Shown here piece by piece: positions 58,896 through 64,000 of a DNA stretch of 64,000 nt. Origin of the DNA: Flavobacterium johnsoniae UW101 (GTDB lineage: Bacteria; Bacteroidota; Bacteroidia; Flavobacteriales; Flavobacteriaceae); contig NC_009441.1 of NCBI RefSeq assembly GCF_000016645.1, positions 2,356,001 to 2,420,000 on the forward strand, in the 5' to 3' direction. The position numbers and the translations under genes are program-made. The notes under the pieces are model-generated. The model was not told the origin of the DNA, ran no database searches, and worked only from the letters and a program-made list of their open reading frames with translations. The first letter of the stretch is position 1; each line of letters starts with the position of its first letter.

Positions 58896-61247
58896 TTAAG
58901 TATTGAAAGTTAATCCTTTCGCTTTAAAATTGCTAAATAAAACTTGTTTCGCTGTACTGATAGTTTCTTCGGTTCTATAGATACTGCACCAAAATTTGAT
59001 TTGTATTTTAAATTTTCCATCAGAAATTGAATTGTAATAAATCTGAGATGGTTTAGTGTTATTTACCAAAGGAAGACTTTCAAGTGATGCTGAAATTGTT
59101 GCATTTATATCTTCTGGAGTTGCATCTCCGCTGATTTCAATAGAAATATCTACCAGTTTAAAATTATCTGTATACGTCCAGTTGGTAATGTTTTGAGATA
59201 ATAAATTACCATTCGGGATGATGATTTCGGCACCATTTGGAGCATTGATTTTGGTTGTTCTTAATCCCATCGATTTTACTCTTCCAGATTCAGAACTTAT
59301 ATCAATAACATCACCAATTTGAATTGGTTTATCAAAAATCAAAATAATTCCCGATACAAAGTTGTTTACGACATTTTGAAGCCCAAGTCCAACACCAACA
59401 CCCAACGCTCCCAGAAGAATACTCAATTTATCTAACGGCATTCCCGATGCAGCAACAGCTAAAAGATAACCCACAATCAAAACAACAAGTCTTGTAATAA
59501 GTAATTTAGAATGCTGTCTTTTATTGATGTTTTCTTCGTTTTCGTCTTCAATTTCTCCAAAAAAATATGCAACATAGTTTTGCAATAAATGTGCGGCCCA
59601 GACAATTATAAAGAATAAAACAATATTTCCTAAAGTAAAAGTGATGCTTCCGATAGTGTTAGGGCGACTCAATAAAGTGCCAAGAGAAGAACGTAACGAT
59701 TCCCAAATATTTAAATTAGAAGCAATTACGACCAGCCACATATAGCTGATTACGATTATGAATGGTTTTTTGAGTGTGTCAGATAAATTCTCATAATCAA
59801 AAATCTTTTCAATACCTCGTTTTACTCGGGTTGTATAAATCTGTAAAAGAATTATTTCCAGAATTATTTTTAAAAGGACACTCAATGCAACAATCTGAGT
59901 AAGAGAAATAAAGGCAGTTAAACTCAGCATGTTTGAAAGAGAAACCCTTCCAAAAAGATTGTAAAGTATCGATAAAACATTTAATCCGATAAAAATGATG
60001 CTGGCCCATTTAAAGAATCCTTTAATGTATAACTGATCTTTTAAACTTTTAATCTGAACCAATCCATATCGAATTCCTAAAATATTAATGATAATGAATG
60101 AACAACGCTGAAATAAGCCTACTTCTATAAAAAGATCCAGAAAACAAAGTGCAAAAAATAATCCGAAAAGCAATAACCAGTTTCGCATTGATTTTCCAGA
60201 CCAGTCATTTTTAAACAAGATAGTCAGAACACCTAATAAGCCAAGCTGAAGTAATTCTAAAAACAGGGCAGGTGCATACAAATTTGTTACTACAGCAATG
60301 TTTAGGGTAATGACAACTATTGGCAGAATTACGCCTCTGTTTAAATATTTAAAATTAAAAAGAGTAAGATTTTCGTCGTGTCCATTTGATTTTAAATATT
60401 TCAAATTGCGTGAAATATACCAAGCCAAAAGTCCCATAAAGAAACACAAAGTAATTAATGCTCCCGCTTTATAACTTAAATAATAAGCGGCCACATTTTC
60501 TTCAATTATAATTTTTGCTTTAATGTTATGTGATACCACTTTTTTTGCTGTGGTATCAGTGCTCCATAACGAAGGATATTCTTTATTTAGAATACTTATT
60601 CCTGATTTCTCGAGTTTAGTTTCTACAGTTGCAAGAGCGTTAGAAACATCAATTTTATGCTCTACAGTCAGTCTTTTTTTATGGTTTAAAGTCTCCTGAT
60701 TTTTAGTCATCAGACTGTCAGTTCTAAGATACCTTTTTTTAAGGTTCGCTAATTCAGTTTTGAATTGTTTTCTGCGAATAGTATCTTTTATGAGAGTAAA
60801 TAAAATTTTGTCTTTACGAAGATCAATAATCCTGGTTTTAATTTTTTCAAGATTTTGATTACGAATGTTTATTGCATTATTTTGATCGTTTAATTCTTGT
60901 TCGATTTCTTTTAGAACAATACGATACATCTGCTGATTTCGCACATTTGGATTAGCTCCTTTTAAACTTGCTAATATTAAATCAAGTTTGCTTTCGGTTC
61001 TTTTAATGTCTCCAAACAAGTGGAAAGTACTTCCTTCAAACTCGGCATCATTTGCAGCCGATTCTAAAACATCTCCGGCTTTTTCTATCGCCATCAAATA
61101 ATCACTGTCGGTTGTGGTTTCTTCAAATAACTTGGACTTGTTTTCAGCTTTAGGTGCAGTACTTGAAGTCTGAGAATAAGAAAATGATGCAAAAAACAGC
61201 ATCATTAATAAGGCTGGTAAATAGAACGAATTTCTTTTTGAATTCAT
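58896..61247 (-). CDS. Large MscS-family mechanosensitive channel
   Basis: The 783-residue protein has a signal peptide (to SFSYSQ), a periplasmic helical region at about 30-245 with coiled-coil character (EIEQELNDQNNAINIRNQNL), about eleven membrane helices at about 255-650, and the MscS pore and beta domain. The pore helix is LGALGVGVGLGLQNVVNNF, followed by FDKPIQIGDVIDI and APNGAEIIIPNGNLLSQ. The size and plan match the MscK/YbdG-like large group. It would open on osmotic downshift to release solutes. A -7 box lies about 25 bases upstream of its start codon. Confidence 0.93.
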   Translation of the reverse strand: MNSKRNSFYLPALLMMLFFASFSYSQTSSTAPKAENKSKLFEETTTDSDYLMAIEKAGDVLESAANDAEFEGSTFHLFGDIKRTESKLDLILASLKGANPNVRNQQMYRIVLKEIEQELNDQNNAINIRNQNLEKIKTRIIDLRKDKILFTLIKDTIRRKQFKTELANLKKRYLRTDSLMTKNQETLNHKKRLTVEHKIDVSNALATVETKLEKSGISILNKEYPSLWSTDTTAKKVVSHNIKAKIIIEENVAAYYLSYKAGALITLCFFMGLLAWYISRNLKYLKSNGHDENLTLFNFKYLNRGVILPIVVITLNIAVVTNLYAPALFLELLQLGLLGVLTILFKNDWSGKSMRNWLLLFGLFFALCFLDLFIEVGLFQRCSFIIINILGIRYGLVQIKSLKDQLYIKGFFKWASIIFIGLNVLSILYNLFGRVSLSNMLSLTAFISLTQIVALSVLLKIILEIILLQIYTTRVKRGIEKIFDYENLSDTLKKPFIIVISYMWLVVIASNLNIWESLRSSLGTLLSRPNTIGSITFTLGNIVLFFIIVWAAHLLQNYVAYFFGEIEDENEENINKRQHSKLLITRLVVLIVGYLLAVAASGMPLDKLSILLGALGVGVGLGLQNVVNNFVSGIILIFDKPIQIGDVIDISSESGRVKSMGLRTTKINAPNGAEIIIPNGNLLSQNITNWTYTDNFKLVDISIEISGDATPEDINATISASLESLPLVNNTKPSQIYYNSISDGKFKIQIKFWCSIYRTEETISTAKQVLFSNFKAKGLTFNT

Positions 61248-61272
61248 AATTAATTTGGTGATTTAAGGTCTC

Positions 61273-61280
61273 CAAATTTA
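61273..61280 (-). promoter_or_regulatory. Candidate -7 promoter box of the MscS gene
   Basis: On the minus strand TAAATTTG fits TAnnTTTG and lies about 25 bases before the ATG. The -33 site 19 bases upstream reads TCA, a poor match. Confidence 0.4.
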
Positions 61281-61325
61281 ATTGTTTTTGTTTAGGATTT
61301 GAATCTCTGTCAGCGAAAAAATAAA

Positions 61326-61376
61326 ATGTCTTCGAATATTTTTTCATATAAATTTAGAAAAAATATTCAAAGACAT
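61326..61376 (-). terminator. Terminator downstream of the decayed tail-like region
   Basis: ATGTCTTTGAATATTTTTT (minus strand) pairs with AAAAAATATTCGAAGACAT over 19 bp with one mismatch and a 13-base loop, then TTTATTTTTT. It lies about 30 bases beyond the last stop of the pseudogene. Confidence 0.7.
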
Positions 61377-61406
61377 CTTAGATATTAGGTTTACAGAAAA
61401 TTTATA

Positions 61407-62006
61407 TTAACTAATTATAAATACTGTAATAATTCCATTGGAATAATTGTTGCCATTTAAATATGGAACGTAACTAAAATAAGATAGGCCATAACTACAA
61501 TATATTGTAAAACCATATCCGGAAGATGGAACATGTCGTGCAATTCAATAATAATTTATGCTGGCTTCTTTTATACTTGCAACATAAAAAACATATAGTT
61601 CATAAATTGGTGTAGAATCTGATTGAATCATGCTGCTAGATGTTGTGAAATTTTAATGTTGGCAATCCATTCTCTAGTATAATATTACCTGCATTAACAA
61701 TTTGTGGTTGATTAACCCAAATTGTTTGAATTTTATTTCTTTCATTCCCACTTTGATCATACCAGATAGAAACAAATCTATCATGTATACCATAAAAAAG
61801 TGAGAAGCTGGATAGTATCAATTTTATTATTAAAAAATCCTATATTCATCTAAGTATTATTAGAGCTTCTTCTTAACTCTAATACAATTTCCTTTATACA
61901 TTTTCGATAATTTTCTTAATGTAAATGCACAGAAAGATGGATCTGTAACTTCGTCTAAAAATAATTTTGTTTTATTTTTCGCAAAAACTGTATTCTGTAA
62001 TAAGCT
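61407..62006 (-). pseudogene. Decayed LamG/arabinofuranosidase-like domain protein
   Basis: Minus-strand pieces of one protein are readable in order: LLQNTVFAKNKTKLFLDEV, FCAFTLRKLSKMYKGNCIRV then a stop; in another frame VSIWYDQSGNERNKIQTIW and QPQIVNAGNIILENGLPTL; finally IYELYVFYVASIKEAS, an in-frame TGA, and YSNGIITVFIIS with its stop at 61407. The blocks LRKL-YTG-IRV, WYDQSGN and QPQIVNAG are those of a domain common in Bacteroidota tail-fibre and surface proteins. At least one frameshift and two in-frame stops show that the gene is dead. It begins directly after the stop of the YadA-like gene. Confidence 0.75.
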
Positions 62007-62018
62007 TCCTATATAAAA

Positions 62019-63302
62019 TTATACACCTAATAATAAAATACTATTCGTATTTCCCCTTTTTGTAAAAGTAAAAATTTGTTTTTCAGCTGTTACTGATGGT
62101 GTGCCAAATAACCATGTATGCGGTGCAGTAATCGACCATGTAATATTTACTCCTGGAAGTGTAATACCATTAAAAATAAAATTAGCAGAAAGTAAAGCTG
62201 GAACTGTAATTGTACAGTTTGCTGTAAAAAGAATAGTTTTTCCACTCCAGTCAGAAGAAATAATTTGACTAGAACTTACTTCTATTTGCTCATTGTTACT
62301 GTTTAATTTTGATGCAACATATTCTTTTGTAGCAACTGCTTTTCCAGTAGAATCTGCTTCAATTAATGCATTTGTCTGATAAGGTACAGATACCAAATTA
62401 TTGCCGTTACTTAATATTTTATTACCAATATTTACAATTCCACTAACTGTTGCATCTTCCTGCGTTCCTTCTGCACCAATGTATATGTTAGAATTACCAG
62501 TAGTTACATAGCGTCCTGCAAATTTGCCCATTGCAGTGTTATCTACTCCTGTAGTAAGAGATATTAAGGAATAATTCCCAAATGCATTATTTGAATGGCC
62601 GGTTGTGTTTGCTGTTAAAGAGCTGTGTCCTAGGGCTGTATTGGAATATCCAACGGAGTTATAGCGGAGTGCATAAGTTCCAATGGCAACATTTTTATCA
62701 GTTGCGGTTGCATCAGACATGCTAAATGAACCTACAGCTACCGATTGTCCTAAACCATTTATTAATGTACCCATTGAAGAACAGCCTATTGCTACATTGT
62801 AGGAAGAAGTTTCGTTTGAGTTAAGTGAACCATTACCAACTGCTATATTTGCAATACCATCAATATTACTGGTAAGGGCGTGTTCGCCAAAGGCATCATT
62901 ATAAGATCCTGTAGTATTTGATCTAAGAGCCCAATTTCCATAAGCTGTATTTTCACTTCCACTTGTATTCATGGCCAGAGCTTCTTCACCTACGGCAGTA
63001 TTATGGGAACCTGTCGTACTATTTTGTAAAGCTTGTTTTCCTAAAACGGTATTTCCCGTTCCAGTTCCTTCACCAATTCCAATTCTTACTCTGTTGATTA
63101 GTTTATCTTTTCCTCCAAGTTCTTGTAAAGGTGTGTTATCAACAATTCCTGATTGTGTTGCAGAAACAGGATTAGAATTTGGAGGAACAATTTTGTTTAT
63201 GTTATTAAACTCCAATTCTCCTTTAGAATTGGTAATTAAAATTTGATCCGGGTTATTTGTTTCAAGATCAGAGACTTTTATTCTATTATAATTTGTATCC
63301 AT
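62019..63302 (-). CDS. YadA-head-like repeat protein (tail fibre or adhesin)
   Basis: The 427-residue protein starts at ATG 63302, with no signal peptide. Residues about 80-290 are a string of roughly 14-15-residue repeats of the form NTAVGEEALAMNTSG, YNDAFGEHALTSN, NTALGHSSLTANTTG, the left-handed beta-roll of YadA-type adhesin heads. The C-terminal part (NCTITVPALLSANFIFNG, ITWSITAPHTWLFGTP) resembles the end domain of phage tail-fibre proteins. The lack of a signal peptide and of a membrane anchor fits a phage-tail or tail-like particle better than an autotransporter. It lies between a truncated propeller-like gene and a pseudogene on the same strand. Confidence 0.75.
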   Translation of the reverse strand: MDTNYNRIKVSDLETNNPDQILITNSKGELEFNNINKIVPPNSNPVSATQSGIVDNTPLQELGGKDKLINRVRIGIGEGTGTGNTVLGKQALQNSTTGSHNTAVGEEALAMNTSGSENTAYGNWALRSNTTGSYNDAFGEHALTSNIDGIANIAVGNGSLNSNETSSYNVAIGCSSMGTLINGLGQSVAVGSFSMSDATATDKNVAIGTYALRYNSVGYSNTALGHSSLTANTTGHSNNAFGNYSLISLTTGVDNTAMGKFAGRYVTTGNSNIYIGAEGTQEDATVSGIVNIGNKILSNGNNLVSVPYQTNALIEADSTGKAVATKEYVASKLNSNNEQIEVSSSQIISSDWSGKTILFTANCTITVPALLSANFIFNGITLPGVNITWSITAPHTWLFGTPSVTAEKQIFTFTKRGNTNSILLLGV

Positions 63303-63340
63303 ATTGCTTTTATTCTTAAATTTAAAAAATGATTTGAGCG

Positions 63341-64000
63341 TTAATAAACAATTTTACGATCTCCACTTGCTGTTTTATATTCACAGCCAATTGGAAGTCC
63401 TGCTGCAATAGCTGCTATATTATCTGCATAAGTAGGCATGTTCAGCCATACAACATATCCATTTTCATCAATGTAACCTCGTAATGCTTCAATTTGTAAG
63501 TCGGTCCCGGAAGTAGTTTTTTGCCCAGTTATAAATTGAATTCTAGATTGTCCTGTACCTTTTCCGACTCCAGCTTTTTGCTTTAAGGTTCCGCCATTCA
63601 AATCAGGTATGCCAGAAGAATTTAGATACATTCCATAGACATCTTGTAAACCTTGAGAGGTATTTATCCAAGCACTAAATAAAATCGTTTTGCAAATTGC
63701 TAATGTTGCACAACCTGCAAAAGAAACTCCAAGATTTATTGGAGTTCCTTCTCCATTCATAAATTTATAAATTGCAGTTAGTGAAGAGCAATATAAATCT
63801 CCAGTTATTCGATCCCAAACTATTCCACCCCAAAATGAAAATGAGGAGTCCATTTTATTAAAAGACCCAGTTGAATTGTTCTGTTTATATATATAGCCAT
63901 TACCTCCCCCCAAACTATTATTGCCTCCTTCTGCAACATAAATATTGTTGTTTAAATCACAAGTTAATGATATGTAGTTTTTACCAGACTCTCCAATATT
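63341..64000 (-). CDS. Propeller-like hypothetical protein, 5' end outside window
   Basis: The frame is open to the right edge, so the gene starts beyond base 64000; the TTG at 63913 is internal since upstream codons read on as protein (NNNIYVAEGGNN). Visible are 219 residues with beta-propeller-like blade motifs: NNNIYVAEGG, GDLYCSSLTAIYKF and DVYGMYLNSSG. The C-terminus is RKIVY. I do not recognise a named family. It reads in the same direction as the YadA-like gene 38 bases downstream, and both look like parts of one surface or tail structure. GC content is low, as in the rest of this accessory region. Confidence 0.6.
   Translation of the reverse strand, partial: NIGESGKNYISLTCDLNNNIYVAEGGNNSLGGGNGYIYKQNNSTGSFNKMDSSFSFWGGIVWDRITGDLYCSSLTAIYKFMNGEGTPINLGVSFAGCATLAICKTILFSAWINTSQGLQDVYGMYLNSSGIPDLNGGTLKQKAGVGKGTGQSRIQFITGQKTTSGTDLQIEALRGYIDENGYVVWLNMPTYADNIAAIAAGLPIGCEYKTASGDRKIVY

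Overview
The window looks like a chromosomal segment of a Flavobacterium-type member of the Bacteroidota, probably from soil or plant surroundings. The DNA is AT-rich. Two SusC/SusD outer-membrane pairs, a hybrid two-component regulator, TAnnTTTG promoter boxes and many secreted or lipoprotein glycosidases all point that way. Assignments come from reading motifs only; no database search was run.

Layout. 0-5.5 kb holds ordinary genes: a class V aminotransferase cut by the left edge, a MarR-GNAT fusion regulator with a near-ideal promoter and operator, a SAM methyltransferase, a small unknown protein, and a glutamine amidotransferase gene broken by one missing base. 5.5-22.9 kb is a first polysaccharide utilization locus (PUL): a hybrid two-component regulator diverging from SusC/SusD, then a GH5-like enzyme, three GH43-type beta-propellers, a GH2 and an aldose 1-epimerase. 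Its substrate is not obvious; pentose- or galactose-rich plant polysaccharide is a guess.

23-58 kb is a second, larger glycan locus. It encodes two GH29 fucosidases, two GH92 mannosidases, a GH20 hexosaminidase, a LacZ-type GH2, a GH3, a GH130 phosphorylase, a glycosylasparaginase, a NagB-deacetylase fusion, a sodium:solute symporter, a LytS/LytTR-type two-component pair, a second SusC/SusD, a BNR propeller, a RhaM-like mutarotase and an M28 peptidase. Taken together these match the residues of complex N-glycans (Fuc, Gal, GlcNAc, Man, perhaps plant-type Xyl). The glycosylasparaginase would cut the last GlcNAc-Asn bond. No PNGase and no endo-beta-N-acetylglucosaminidase is encoded in the window.

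58-61 kb carries an XRE regulator and a large MscS channel facing each other across a shared terminator. 61.4-64 kb is an accessory region on the minus strand: a decayed pseudogene, a protein of YadA-head-like repeats, and a propeller-like protein cut by the right edge, resembling tail-fibre or surface-adhesin cargo.

The spacers of the PUL region are full of dispersed palindromic repeats. One family of about 131-182 bp has six recognisable copies plus a remnant, and one copy sits inside another repeat. At least four further repeat types are present. No tRNA, rRNA, CRISPR array, transposase or integrase was seen.
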